Positions 36,833-45,972 of a stretch of DNA of 64,000 nucleotides are shown piece by piece (within the stretch, counting starts at the first letter, position 1; each line of letters opens with the position of its first letter). Below the pieces are notes generated by a model. It did no database searches. It was not told the origin of the DNA and was given only the letters and a program-made list of their open reading frames with translations. The DNA comes from Modestobacter sp. VKM Ac-2977 (GTDB lineage Bacteria; Actinomycetota; Actinomycetes; Mycobacteriales; Geodermatophilaceae): NCBI RefSeq assembly GCF_026968045.1, contig NZ_JAPVBQ010000002.1, positions 732,933 to 796,932 of the forward strand, written 5' to 3'. Both the position numbers and the translations under genes were made by a program.

Positions 36833-36838
36833 CACGAT
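36833..36838 (+). promoter_or_regulatory. -10-like CACGAT before the GT2 pair
   Basis: CACGAT is followed by six bases and GTG 36845; TTGACG at 36812-36817 could be a -35, though the spacer is only 15. The two GT2 genes may therefore also be transcribed separately. Confidence 0.35.
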
Positions 36839-36844
36839 CACCCG

Positions 36845-37696
36845 GTGCGCACAGAGCCCAGGACCTCGGCGGTGACCTGCGTGGTGGCCAGCCGCAACCG
36901 CCGCGACGACCTCCTGGCCAGCCTGCCCCGGCACGAGGCCCCGGTGGTGCTGGTCGACAACGCCTCGACCGACGACACGGTGGCCGCGGTGCGGGCCGCG
37001 CACCCGGAGGTGACCGTCGTCCCGCTGGACCGCAACACCGGCGCCGTCGCCCGCACGCTCGGCGTCGCCCGCGCCGGTACGCCCTTCGTCGCCTTCACCG
37101 ACGACGACTCCTGGTGGGCGCCCGGCGACCTGGCGCGCGGGGTGGAGATCATGCGCGCGCACCCGCGCCTGGGGTTGCTGGCCGCCCGGATCCTGGTGGG
37201 CGACGCCGAGGAGCTCGACCCGGTCTGCACCGAGATGGCCGACAGTCCGCTGGGCAGCGAGCCCGACCTGCCCGGCCCGTCGCTGCTCGGCTTCGTCGCC
37301 TGCGCCGCGCTGGTGCGGACCGAGGCGTTCACCGCGGTCGGCGGGTTCGACCGGGTCGTCCGCTTCCCCGGCGAGGAGGAGCGGCTGGCGCTGGACCTCG
37401 CAGCGGCCGGCTGGGGCCTGGCCTACGTCGACGAGGTCACCGTGCACCACCACCCCTCCACCCACCGGGAGACCAGCACCGCCCGGCAGGCGGGCATCTG
37501 GCGCAGCCGCGTGCTCACCGCACTCATGCGCTACCCGCTGCGCGACGTCGCCGGCCAGCTGGTCCGGACCGCGCGCGCCGGCCGTCCGGGCTGGCGGGGA
37601 CTCGCCGGGGCGGTCCCCCGGGTCCCGGCCGCCCTGCGCAACCGGCGGGTGCTCCCCCGGCACGTGATGGCCGGGGTCCGGGAGCTCGCGGCATGA
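36845..37696 (+). CDS. GT2-type glycosyltransferase (first of a pair)
   Basis: The 283-residue GT-A enzyme has VVASRNRRDDLLASL, the nucleotide-binding VDNASTDDT, the metal-binding FTDDDSWW (DxD), and a catalytic-region motif GGFDRVVRFPGEEERLALDLAAAGW. Inverting transfer from an NDP-sugar is expected; the acceptor is unknown. Its stop overlaps the next GT2 gene by ATGA. The two are clear paralogues with matching DDDxWW and GGF motifs, so they may add successive similar sugars. Confidence 0.83.
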   Translation: MRTEPRTSAVTCVVASRNRRDDLLASLPRHEAPVVLVDNASTDDTVAAVRAAHPEVTVVPLDRNTGAVARTLGVARAGTPFVAFTDDDSWWAPGDLARGVEIMRAHPRLGLLAARILVGDAEELDPVCTEMADSPLGSEPDLPGPSLLGFVACAALVRTEAFTAVGGFDRVVRFPGEEERLALDLAAAGWGLAYVDEVTVHHHPSTHRETSTARQAGIWRSRVLTALMRYPLRDVAGQLVRTARAGRPGWRGLAGAVPRVPAALRNRRVLPRHVMAGVRELAA

Positions 37697-38628
37697 TGAG
37701 CGAGCCGACCGGACCGGTGGCCGCGGACAGCGGCCGGGACCTCCGCGTCGCCGTCGTCGTCATCACCCACGACCGCCGGGACGAGCTGTTGCTGGCGCTG
37801 TCCCGGCTGCACGAACTGCCCGAGCAGCCGCACGTGGTCGTCGTGGACAACGGCTCGACCGACGGCACCGCCGACGCGGTGCGCACCCAGCACGCCTGGG
37901 TCGAGCTGATCGCCAGCCCGGAGAACCTGGGTGCGGTCGGCCGCAACCTGGGCGTGGCCCGGCTGGACACCCCGTACGTCGCCTTCTGCGACGACGACAC
38001 GTGGTGGGACCCGGGCTCGCTGCGCACCGCGGCCGACGCGCTGGACGCCCACCCGCGGCTGGCCGTGGTCACCGCCCGGATCCTGGTCGAGCCTGGCGGT
38101 GTCGAGGACCCGATCGTCGCCGAGCTGCGCGACTCCCCCGTGGTCGGCGCCGACTGGCTGCCCGGACCTGCGTTGGGCAGTTTCCTGGCCGGTGCCAGCG
38201 TGCTGCGCCGGGAGGCCTTCACCGAGGTCGGCGGCTTCTCCGAGCGCCTGTGGCTCGGGGGTGAGGAGGAGCTGATGGCCGGGGACCTGGCCGCGGCCGG
38301 CTGGGAGCTCTGCTACCTGTCCACGATCGCGATCCACCACCAGGCCAGCACCGCCCGCGACCCGCACAAACGGCGGCAGGACGGCATCCGCAACACGCTG
38401 TGGACGACGTGGCTGCGCCGCCCGTTCCGGCCCGCACTGCGACGGACCGTGCACCTGCTGCGCACCGTCCCCCGCGACCGGGTCACCGCCCGGGGGCTGC
38501 TCGCTGCGGCCCGCGGCCTGCCCTGGGTGTTGCGCGAGCGGCGGGTGCTGCCCCCGCACGCGGAGGCCCGGTTCGCTGCCCTGGAACACGCCCAGCGCGG
38601 TTCCTCCGCCCGCCGTTACGTGAGCTGA
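37693..38628 (+). CDS. GT2-type glycosyltransferase (second of a pair)
   Basis: The 311-residue paralogue of the preceding protein has VVVITHDRRDELL, VDNGSTDGT, the DxD motif FCDDDTWWDPG and GGFSERLWLGGEEELMAGDLAAAGW. A basic C-terminal region of about 80 residues (LRRPFRPALRRTVHLLRT) may contact the membrane. ATG 37693 overlaps the previous stop; a second ATG follows directly. It is the last gene of the glycan-type cluster. Confidence 0.83.
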   Translation: MMSEPTGPVAADSGRDLRVAVVVITHDRRDELLLALSRLHELPEQPHVVVVDNGSTDGTADAVRTQHAWVELIASPENLGAVGRNLGVARLDTPYVAFCDDDTWWDPGSLRTAADALDAHPRLAVVTARILVEPGGVEDPIVAELRDSPVVGADWLPGPALGSFLAGASVLRREAFTEVGGFSERLWLGGEEELMAGDLAAAGWELCYLSTIAIHHQASTARDPHKRRQDGIRNTLWTTWLRRPFRPALRRTVHLLRTVPRDRVTARGLLAAARGLPWVLRERRVLPPHAEARFAALEHAQRGSSARRYVS

Positions 38629-38647
38629 GCCCGGCCGGGGTCGCCAC

Positions 38648-39256
38648 TCAGCCCTGCTGCGCTCGGGCGGGACCGGACTCCCGGTTCGCCGGGGAGCTGC
38701 GACGGGAGACGAGGTAGAGCGCGGTCAGCACGCCGGTCAGGACGACCACGACCACCGCCGTCCTCGCCCCCGACCACGACGGCATGGCCGGGTCGACGAC
38801 GTCGGTGGACTGCAGCCCGTCGGCCAGCGCCACCACCGCGCCGGACCAGTCCTCGTCCACGACGGCGGGCTCGACGTCCTCGTCGATCAGGGCCTCGACG
38901 GCGCCCGGCTGCAGGGTGGACTCGTCCCCGATCCACCACTCGTACGCGGCCTCGTCCGTCGCGACGGTCAGCAGGACCTCCTCGGGGCCGAGCTCGGACC
39001 GCATCGCGGTCAGCTCGGCCCAGTCGGCGTCGTCGGTCTCGCCGTCGAAGGAGGGCACGAAGACCGCGGACAGGGCGATGCCGGCTTCGCGGCGGAGCTC
39101 GGCCACGGCGCGTTCGGCTGCTCCCACATCCGCGCCGAGCACGCCGGCCTCGTCCGTGATCGCTGCGTCGATCACCATCGGCTGCTCGGCCATCGCGATC
39201 CCTGCGGGCAACGACCCGGTGATCAGGACGACCAACAACGCGATACGCGTGCGCAC
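38648..39256 (-). CDS. exported TPM-like domain protein with C-terminal membrane anchor
   Basis: The 202-residue protein has a signal peptide (IALLVVLITGSLPAGIAMA). A TPM/TLP18.3-like domain of about 120 residues follows (VLGADVGAAERAVAELRREAGIALSAVFVPSFDG, VLLTVATDEAAYEWW), and one membrane segment near 170-190 precedes a short basic tail. TPM-domain proteins are membrane-anchored and mostly of unknown function. GTG 39256 follows AGAGGAAG by five bases. The family call rests on the overall pattern only. Confidence 0.65.
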   Translation of the reverse strand: MRTRIALLVVLITGSLPAGIAMAEQPMVIDAAITDEAGVLGADVGAAERAVAELRREAGIALSAVFVPSFDGETDDADWAELTAMRSELGPEEVLLTVATDEAAYEWWIGDESTLQPGAVEALIDEDVEPAVVDEDWSGAVVALADGLQSTDVVDPAMPSWSGARTAVVVVVLTGVLTALYLVSRRSSPANRESGPARAQQG

Positions 39257-39479
39257 ACACACTTCCTCTGGATCGATGGAACGGACAACCGGGTGGACGA
39301 CGGCTCTCTGGTGACTGCGGCCGGAGTGGTCGTTCTCCTGTCGGCGAGCATGATCGACTGCGGAGTGCCCCGCAGCGAATGGTCGTCCATTCCGCGAACA
39401 CGCGGAGGGTCCCGACAATTGCGTCAGTGATCGGTGACGACCAGTGAGCGAGAAGTTCCGGGAATGTGTTCGCGCTCAC

Positions 39480-40214
39480 TCAGCGCCGGATTGACCCTTT
39501 CCGGTTCACCGCGGCCAGATCGGTGGATGAACGGACCACGGGGACGCCCGCCCCCGCGACGGCCACCAACGCCCGTCGCGCCGGGTCGCACCAGTCGACC
39601 AGGCGCAGGCCGTGGTACCGACTCACCGACCGTCCGGCCCGGTCGTGGCGCTCGACCACCCGGGAGAGGTCGATCCGGTGCGCCCCGTCCAGCGTCGCCG
39701 CTCCGGCCTTCACCAGACACTCCTTGCGGACCCAGTGGCGGAGGGCCAGCAGGGACGGGTCCGCCGCAGACCGCAACTGCCACTGCTCGGCCGGGGCGAG
39801 CCCGGGGAACCCGCCGGCCCCGGACCCGTTCGGCGGCAGCGTCTCGACGTCCACCCCGACCGGGTGCCACGACGCAGCCGCGACGACGGCACCACGACTG
39901 TGCGCCCAGCTGACGTGGACGTCCGGGGAGCCCGCGATCGAGGGGCGCCCGTGCCCCACCGCCCCACAGTCGGCGCACCACTGGTGCACGGCCAGGTCGG
40001 CCACCGGCCGTCCGCTGAGCGCAGCAGCGCACCGGCGGACCAGCAGGTGCGCGGCGACGTAGGCAGCCCGGTCCGCCGGGTCTCGCAGGGACGCGCTGCG
40101 CTGTCGTTCGGTGGCGCCGAGCAGGCCGACGTCGGTGTCGGCGAGGACCTCGGCGGGGGTGGCCACCGCGACCAGGGGTCGCCGGGCAGGCGCCCAGCGC
40201 ATGCGTGCGAACAC
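39480..40214 (-). CDS. Sfp-type 4'-phosphopantetheinyl transferase
   Basis: The 244-residue protein has the PPTase Mg-site motif PVGVDVETL (G120-E124) and the second motif WVRKECLVKAG (W161, K164-E165, K169), with VSWAHSRG before them. It transfers phosphopantetheine from CoA to a carrier-protein Ser. It is divergent from the single-module Pls-type synthetase, whose carrier Ser (S587) is the obvious substrate. GTG 40214 is chosen because a strong GGAAGGAGGG lies just upstream; the frame is open to ATG 40280. The distance between the divergent starts is 246 bp. Confidence 0.88.
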   Translation of the reverse strand: MFARMRWAPARRPLVAVATPAEVLADTDVGLLGATERQRSASLRDPADRAAYVAAHLLVRRCAAALSGRPVADLAVHQWCADCGAVGHGRPSIAGSPDVHVSWAHSRGAVVAAASWHPVGVDVETLPPNGSGAGGFPGLAPAEQWQLRSAADPSLLALRHWVRKECLVKAGAATLDGAHRIDLSRVVERHDRAGRSVSRYHGLRLVDWCDPARRALVAVAGAGVPVVRSSTDLAAVNRKGSIRR

Positions 40215-40280
40215 CGGGCCCTCCTTCCGGCACCTCGTCGACGCGACGGCGCGTGCGGTGACTGTCCGAACACGATCCAT

Positions 40281-40380
40281 TGCAGAAAGAATTGATCATT
40301 GAGTTAGTGTTTGGCGCATGTGAACGCTCGGAAATTAACTGCGCACAGTGAGTCATGAACGCCAAAACAAATGTGAGTTC
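40281..40380. promoter_or_regulatory. AT-rich divergent control region between PPTase and Pls genes
   Basis: These 100 bases contain only 43 G+C, against over 70 percent in the flanking genes. TGTTTGGCG at 40308-40316 faces CGCCAAAACA at 40360-40369 as an inverted repeat, and a near-palindromic GTGAGTTCAC lies at about 40374-40383. It is the likely site of regulation of both genes. Confidence 0.5.
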
Positions 40381-40415
40381 ACCCGGAATTAGTGGCAGGA
40401 CCCTGTGCTTCTCCC

Positions 40416-40421
40416 TAGCGT
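40416..40421 (+). promoter_or_regulatory. -10 element TAGCGT of the Pls gene
   Basis: TAGCGT lies 39 bases before ATG 40461, giving a short leader with a GAGAGCGAG ribosome-binding region. The -35 is poor, which fits a need for an activator. Confidence 0.45.
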
Positions 40422-40460
40422 CGGACAAGATCCTTGATTGTCAACTTTGAGAGCGAGTCG

Positions 40461-43400
40461 ATGGCGACGGAGAGCGACAGCCGGGAGTTCATCCCAGGCT
40501 TCACCACCCCCGGGGACCCCGGACTCGACACCGCGGACCGACGATTCTCCTTCTCGGAGAACGTCGCCGGGGCTCCGTCCCGACCGCAGCACGACACGAC
40601 CCGGCTGTCGCAGTACTTCGAGCGGACCTCCGACGAGCGGCCCTCGGCGACCGCGCTGGAGTGCGACGGCGAGCGCCTGAGCTACACCGATCTCGACCAG
40701 CGGGCCAACCGGCTGGCGAACCACCTGCTCGGCCTCGGTGTCCGGTCCGGCGTCCGGGTCGGCATCCTGCTGGACCGCTCGGTCAACACCTACGTCGCCC
40801 TGCTCGCGGTGACGAAGACCGAGGCGACGTTCGTCCCGATCGACCCGGCGGCGCCGGCGGACCGGGTGCAGTTCATCGCCGAGGACTCCGACCTCGGCCT
40901 GGTGGTCACGACCTCCTCCTTCACCGCGACCTGCAGCGGGCTGCCCTGCCCGCCGTTGTTCCTGGACGAGCTGGGCGGCGACCTCGCGGCCGCCCCGAGC
41001 TGGCGCCCCGAACTGGAGACCGGCGGCGACCCGGTCGCCTACATCATCTACACCTCGGGCTCCAGCGGCCGCCCCAAGGGCGTCGAGATCGCCCAGTCGA
41101 GCATCTGCAACTTCATCGGCATCGTGCCGGTCCTGTACGGCGTCGAGCCGACCGACCGGGTCTACCAGGGCATGACGATCGCGTTCGACTTCTCCATCGA
41201 GGAGATCTGGCCGACCTGGGCGGTGGGCGCGACCCTGGTCGCCGGGCCCACCGACGGGCGCCGGGTGGGCTCGGGGCTGGCCGACTTCCTGGCCGAGCAG
41301 GAGATCACGATGATCTACTGCGTCCCCACCGTGCTGGCCACCCTCGACCGCACCCTCCCGCTGATCCGCACGGTGAACGTCGGCGGCGAGGCCTGCCCGC
41401 GGGAGCTCGTCGACCGCTGGGGTCCGGGCCGCCGCATCCTGAACACCTACGGCCCGACGGAGACCACGGTCACCTGCACGATGGCCGAGCTGTACCCCGG
41501 CAAGCCGGTGACGATCGGGCGCCCGCTGCCGACCTACCGCGTCACCCTGCTGGACGACGAGCGCCGGCCGGTGGCCAACGGCGAGGTCGGCGAGATCTGC
41601 GTCGGCGGCCCCGGGGTGGCCCTCGGGTACGTCAACCGTCCCGACCTGACCGCCGACCGCTTCCTCCCCGACCCGAACGGCTTCCCCGGTGAGCGGCTGT
41701 ACCGCACCGGCGACCTGGGGCGTTTCCTGCCCGACGGCGAGCTGGAGTACCTCGGCCGCGCCGACAGCGAGGTCAAGGTCCGTGGCCACCGCGTCGACCT
41801 CCAGGAGATCGAGGGGATGCTGCTGCAGCACGACCGGGTCACCGCCGCGGTCGTCACGCTGCTGGAGGCGCCGGAGACCGGCGGAGAGCTCGCCGCCTAC
41901 GTGATCCCCCGCCCTGGGGACGATGCCGAGGGCCTCGTCGTCGAGCTGCACGACCTGGTCCTGGAGCAGCTGCCGCCCTACATGGTCCCGGCGTTCCTCG
42001 ACGTCGTCTCGACCATCCCGATGCTGCCGAGCGGCAAGGCCGACCGGAAGGCGCTGCCGGAGCCGCAGGGCCCGCGCCTGATGCGGGACACCGGGGCCCA
42101 CGTGCCCCCGGACTCCCCCACCGAGGCGTGGGTGGCCGGGATCTGGGAAGAAGCGTTCGGTCTGCCTGGCGGATCGGTGTCGGTGGAGGCCAACTTCTTC
42201 GACGCGCTCGGTGGCCACTCGCTGCTCGCCGCGCGGATCATCTCCACGATGCGCTCCAGCGACCTGGGCGCCGGGCTGTCCATCCTCGAGCTCTACCGGC
42301 ACCCGACGGTCCGTTCGCTCGCCGCGCACCTGGAGGAGGACGCCCGGGCCGGTGAGGCCATCGCCGAGCCGCACCTGCGCCGCCCCGTGCAGTCCTCCCG
42401 CCGCCGGGTCGCCGCCTTCGGCTCGGCCCAGCTCGCCACCTTCTACGCCATCGTCCTGCTCTTCCTGTTCCCGGCTGCGGTGGTCTACGCGCTGAACGAC
42501 GGCGAGCCCTCGGTCACCCTCGTCCTCCAGCTGGCCCTCGCGCTGCCGGCGTTCTTCCTCGTCGTCCGCTGGGTGCTGCCGGTCGTCGGCTCCCGGCTGC
42601 TGTCCCGGGGCCTGCAACCCGGTGACCACCCGCTGTGGAGCTGGACCCACCTGCGGGTCTGGACGATCCAGAAGCTGATGGTGATCTCCCCGCTCACGGT
42701 CCTGAGCGGATCACCGTGGGCAGCCACCTACCTGCGCCTCGCCGGAGCACGGATCGACGACGACTGCCACATCGGGACGTCGGAGATCAGCCTCCCCGCG
42801 ATGCTGGACGTGGGCCCCGGGGCGACCCTCGGCTACGGCACCCAGTTGCACGGCCACCGCATCGCCGACGGCGTCCTCTCCCTCGGGGTCGTCTCCGTGG
42901 GTGCCGGTGCGACCCTCGGCTCGCAGTCCCTGCTGGAGGCCGGCTCGGCGGTCGAGGACCGCGGCGTGCTGCGTGAGCAGTCGCTGCTGCCCGCCGGCCA
43001 GGTCGTCCCCGCCGGGGCTACCTGGGCCGGGTCACCGGCCCAGGCCTCGACCGAGCCGACCGACCCGGTGCTCGCGCTGATGACCGGCTGCACCGCGGCA
43101 CCGACCACCTGGTCGCGTCAGCTGCGGACCGGTTTCGCCGCCGGCATCGGGCTCCTGGAGCTGCTGCCCTTCCTCGTGCTGCTGCCGGTGGTGGCGCTGG
43201 TCTGGTGGGTGCTGCTCACCTTCGGCCTCGGCGCCGCCGTCCTCGCCACCGCGCTGTCGGGGCCGGTCTTCGTGGCAGCCTCCTGCGCGCTCATCCTGGG
43301 CTCCCGTCGGCTCGCCCTGACGGAGACGCCGCCGGGGGTGCACCACGTGCGCTCCAAGCTCGGGCTGGAGAAGTGGCTGGGCGACAAGCTCCTCGAGATG

Positions 43401-44615
43401 AGCCTGATGCTCAACAACAGCATGTACGCGACGCTGTACACCTCCATCTGGCTGCGGGCCATGGGCACCAAGGTCGGTCGTGGCGCCGAGGTCTCCACGA
43501 TCGCCAACATCGACCCCGACCTGCTCACCCTCGGCGAGGGCAGCTTCGTCGCCGACATGGCCAGCGTCGGCAGCGCCACCTACGCCAACGGGCACGTGGC
43601 CTTCCAGGTCACCGAGGTCGGCGCGCGCGCCTTCGTCGGCAACGCCGCCTTCATCCCCTCCGGTTCACACCTGGGCGAGGGCTCGCTGATCGGCGTGCGC
43701 AGCGTGCCGCCGACCACCGGCGTCGAGGCGAACAGCTCCTGGCTGGGCTCCCCGCCGATCAACCTGCCGCGCCGGGAGATGTTCGAGGAGTACACCGAGG
43801 CGGAGACCTTCACGCCCAGCCGCCGCCGGGTCCGCGCTCGGTACGCCATCGAGTTCCTGCGGATCGTGCTGCCCAGCTCGATCCTCGCGTTGGCGATGTT
43901 CGCCACGCTGTACGGGGTCTCCCTGCTCGCGGCGAACCAGAACGCGTTCGTCACCGTGGTGGTGGCACCGCTGATCGCGCTGCTGTCCAGCCTCACCGTC
44001 GTGGTGGCGGTGGCCCTGCTCAAGTGGGCCATGGTCGGCCGGTACAAGCCGCGGGTCCGTCCCCTGTGGAGCGGGTTCGTGCGCCGCACCGAGTTCGTCA
44101 CCGGCATCTACGAGGCGGCCGCCGTCCCGGCGCTGCTGACCTGGCTGACCGGCACCCCGTTGCTCGGCCCGCTGCTGCGGCTCTACGGGGCGAAGATCGG
44201 CCGGCGGACGCTGATCGACACCACCTACCTCACCGAGTTCGACCTGGTGACACTGGGCGACGACGTCTCCGTGGGCACCAACGCCTCGCTGCAGACCCAC
44301 CTGTTCGAGGACCGGGTGATGAAGATGGACCACGTCATCATCCGGGACCGGGCCAGCGTCGGGGACAAGTCCGTGGTCCTCTACGGCTCCACCGTCGAGG
44401 AGGACGCCACGATCGCCGACCTCTCCCTGGTGATGAAGGGCGAGGTGCTGCCCGCCGGCACCGCGTGGAGCGGCATCCCCGCCCAGAAGGTCGGCCGCGC
44501 GCCGGCCAGCACGCTGCCGGTGCGGGACGACCCGTCCCTCGACAGCCCGGCGGTCGACAACCCGACCACCGAGAGCCGTCAGCTCAGCACCGCGTCGAAC
44601 AGCCGGGAGGTGTGA
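40461..44615 (+). CDS. Pls/PosA-type single-module NRPS (epsilon-poly-lysine synthetase-like)
   Basis: The 1384-residue protein has an adenylation domain (about 60-545) with core motifs IIYTSGSSGRPKG, FDFS (D243), NTYGPTET, YRTGDL and LPSGKADRKAL. A carrier domain (GGHS, S587) follows. Then come three pairs of membrane segments (about 655-710, 895-945, 1135-1195), with hexapeptide-repeat-like soluble domains after each pair. There is no condensation or thioesterase domain. This layout is that of poly-amino-acid synthetases such as S. albulus Pls, which makes epsilon-poly-L-lysine, and of family TIGR02353. The product here is unknown; E247 next to the FDFS motif (hand-aligned position 239) favours a cationic amino acid. 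TTG 40434 is an alternative start. Confidence 0.88.
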   Translation: MATESDSREFIPGFTTPGDPGLDTADRRFSFSENVAGAPSRPQHDTTRLSQYFERTSDERPSATALECDGERLSYTDLDQRANRLANHLLGLGVRSGVRVGILLDRSVNTYVALLAVTKTEATFVPIDPAAPADRVQFIAEDSDLGLVVTTSSFTATCSGLPCPPLFLDELGGDLAAAPSWRPELETGGDPVAYIIYTSGSSGRPKGVEIAQSSICNFIGIVPVLYGVEPTDRVYQGMTIAFDFSIEEIWPTWAVGATLVAGPTDGRRVGSGLADFLAEQEITMIYCVPTVLATLDRTLPLIRTVNVGGEACPRELVDRWGPGRRILNTYGPTETTVTCTMAELYPGKPVTIGRPLPTYRVTLLDDERRPVANGEVGEICVGGPGVALGYVNRPDLTADRFLPDPNGFPGERLYRTGDLGRFLPDGELEYLGRADSEVKVRGHRVDLQEIEGMLLQHDRVTAAVVTLLEAPETGGELAAYVIPRPGDDAEGLVVELHDLVLEQLPPYMVPAFLDVVSTIPMLPSGKADRKALPEPQGPRLMRDTGAHVPPDSPTEAWVAGIWEEAFGLPGGSVSVEANFFDALGGHSLLAARIISTMRSSDLGAGLSILELYRHPTVRSLAAHLEEDARAGEAIAEPHLRRPVQSSRRRVAAFGSAQLATFYAIVLLFLFPAAVVYALNDGEPSVTLVLQLALALPAFFLVVRWVLPVVGSRLLSRGLQPGDHPLWSWTHLRVWTIQKLMVISPLTVLSGSPWAATYLRLAGARIDDDCHIGTSEISLPAMLDVGPGATLGYGTQLHGHRIADGVLSLGVVSVGAGATLGSQSLLEAGSAVEDRGVLREQSLLPAGQVVPAGATWAGSPAQASTEPTDPVLALMTGCTAAPTTWSRQLRTGFAAGIGLLELLPFLVLLPVVALVWWVLLTFGLGAAVLATALSGPVFVAASCALILGSRRLALTETPPGVHHVRSKLGLEKWLGDKLLEMSLMLNNSMYATLYTSIWLRAMGTKVGRGAEVSTIANIDPDLLTLGEGSFVADMASVGSATYANGHVAFQVTEVGARAFVGNAAFIPSGSHLGEGSLIGVRSVPPTTGVEANSSWLGSPPINLPRREMFEEYTEAETFTPSRRRVRARYAIEFLRIVLPSSILALAMFATLYGVSLLAANQNAFVTVVVAPLIALLSSLTVVVAVALLKWAMVGRYKPRVRPLWSGFVRRTEFVTGIYEAAAVPALLTWLTGTPLLGPLLRLYGAKIGRRTLIDTTYLTEFDLVTLGDDVSVGTNASLQTHLFEDRVMKMDHVIIRDRASVGDKSVVLYGSTVEEDATIADLSLVMKGEVLPAGTAWSGIPAQKVGRAPASTLPVRDDPSLDSPAVDNPTTESRQLSTASNSREV

Positions 44616-44617
44616 CC

Positions 44618-45970
44618 GTGTCGCAGACCAGCGCGCACCAGAACATCGTGGCCCCGCTGCCGCCGGAGCTCCCGACCGCGACGGCAGCGGCCCTGCCGCA
44701 CAGCTGTGCCCCCACGCAGCCGGGTGACGTCGCCGGCACCCCGGCCGAGGGCACCCCCGCGGGTCCGTCGGCCGCGGCGCCCCGGCGCCCGAAGGCGCGC
44801 CTGGTCGGGATCGACGCCGCCCGCGGCGTCGCCCTGGTGGGCATGATGTCGGTCCACCTGATCCCCGCGGCCACCACCGACGGGGACGTGTCGTGGGCCT
44901 GGCTGCTGTCCAACGGCAAGGCCTCGGCGTTGTTCGCCCTGCTCGCCGGCGTCGGCATCGCCTTCTCCACCGGTGGGCGCCGGCCGCCGAGTGGCCTGGC
45001 CTGGCGGGCCGGCGCACTGTCGCTGCTGACCCGGGCCGTGATCATCGCGGCGATCGGCCTCGCCCTCGGCTACGTCGTCGGCACCGGCGACGCCGCGGTG
45101 ATCCTCACCTACTACGGCGTGCTGTTCGCCCTGGCCATCCCGTTCCTGCGGCTGTCCACCCGCGGCCTGGTGGTGGCGGCCTCCGTTGCGGCGCTCGTCA
45201 TGCCGCTGGTCAGCTACGGGCTGCGCAGTGAGATGGCGCCAGTCGCCTGGGCCAACCCGACGCTGACCGACCTGGTCACCGACCCGCTGGGGCTGCTGTC
45301 GCGGCTGACCCTCACCGGGGTGTTCCCCGCCCTGGTCTGGATCGCCTACCTGCTGGCCGGCATGGCAGTGGGTCGGGCGGTGCTCGCCTCGCGGCGGGTC
45401 GTCGGCCAGCTCACCCTGATCGGACTGGGACTCGCGCTGGCGGCCAGCCTGCTGTCCATGCTGCTGCTGACCGTCGGCGGTCTGGGCAGCCGCCTGCGCG
45501 TGGACGCGCTGCAGACCATGGAGTTCGAGCTCTACCAGGACACCCTGACCTGGGGGCCTTCCGGGGCGACGCCGACCAACAGCCCGTGGTGGCTGGCGGC
45601 CATGGCACCGCACAGCGGCAGCCCGCTCGACCTGGCCTTCACCATCGGGGTGGCGCTGGCGGTGCTGGGCGCCTGCCTGCTGCTCGGCCGGGGTCTGCAG
45701 CCGCTGCTGCGCCCGTTGGCCGCCGCCGGCAGCATGACGCTGACCCTCTACAGCGTCCACCTGCTGCTGGTCGCCGCGCCGCTGCCCCGCGGCGTCCTCA
45801 ACCTGGTCGTGCAGGTCGTCGTGCTGGTGGCCTTCGCCCTGGTCTGGAACCGGAGCCACCTGCGCGGGCCGCTGGAGGAGCTCGTCTGGCAGGTCACCGA
45901 CGCCGTGCGACGGAAGGTGCTGGGGTCCTCGGGCGCCCACCGGGCGCCGGTCGCCACGACCGGCAGCTGA
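44618..45970 (+). CDS. multi-spanning acyltransferase-like membrane protein (DUF418/HGSNAT-like)
   Basis: The 450-residue protein has a Pro/Ala-rich cytosolic N-terminus (about 65 residues). About ten membrane segments then begin with RLVGIDAARGVALVGMMSVH. This opening, with an early Asp and a membrane His, is shared by HGSNAT-type N-acetyltransferases and DUF418/DUF1624 proteins. GTG 44618 follows GGGAGG and lies 2 bp after the Pls stop, so co-expression is nearly certain. It could acetylate, export or immunise against the Pls product; this is inference from context. Confidence 0.72.
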   Translation: MSQTSAHQNIVAPLPPELPTATAAALPHSCAPTQPGDVAGTPAEGTPAGPSAAAPRRPKARLVGIDAARGVALVGMMSVHLIPAATTDGDVSWAWLLSNGKASALFALLAGVGIAFSTGGRRPPSGLAWRAGALSLLTRAVIIAAIGLALGYVVGTGDAAVILTYYGVLFALAIPFLRLSTRGLVVAASVAALVMPLVSYGLRSEMAPVAWANPTLTDLVTDPLGLLSRLTLTGVFPALVWIAYLLAGMAVGRAVLASRRVVGQLTLIGLGLALAASLLSMLLLTVGGLGSRLRVDALQTMEFELYQDTLTWGPSGATPTNSPWWLAAMAPHSGSPLDLAFTIGVALAVLGACLLLGRGLQPLLRPLAAAGSMTLTLYSVHLLLVAAPLPRGVLNLVVQVVVLVAFALVWNRSHLRGPLEELVWQVTDAVRRKVLGSSGAHRAPVATTGS

Positions 45971-45972
45971 TC

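Noticed and set aside
40281-40460. AT-rich segment considered as an insertion-element end or attachment site
   Set aside because: There is no transposase or integrase gene, no target duplication and no tRNA nearby; promoter function explains it better.
40389-42650. 753-residue minus-strand frame opposite the NRPS adenylation domain
   Set aside because: The adenylation core motifs on the plus strand are complete, so this is a shadow frame.
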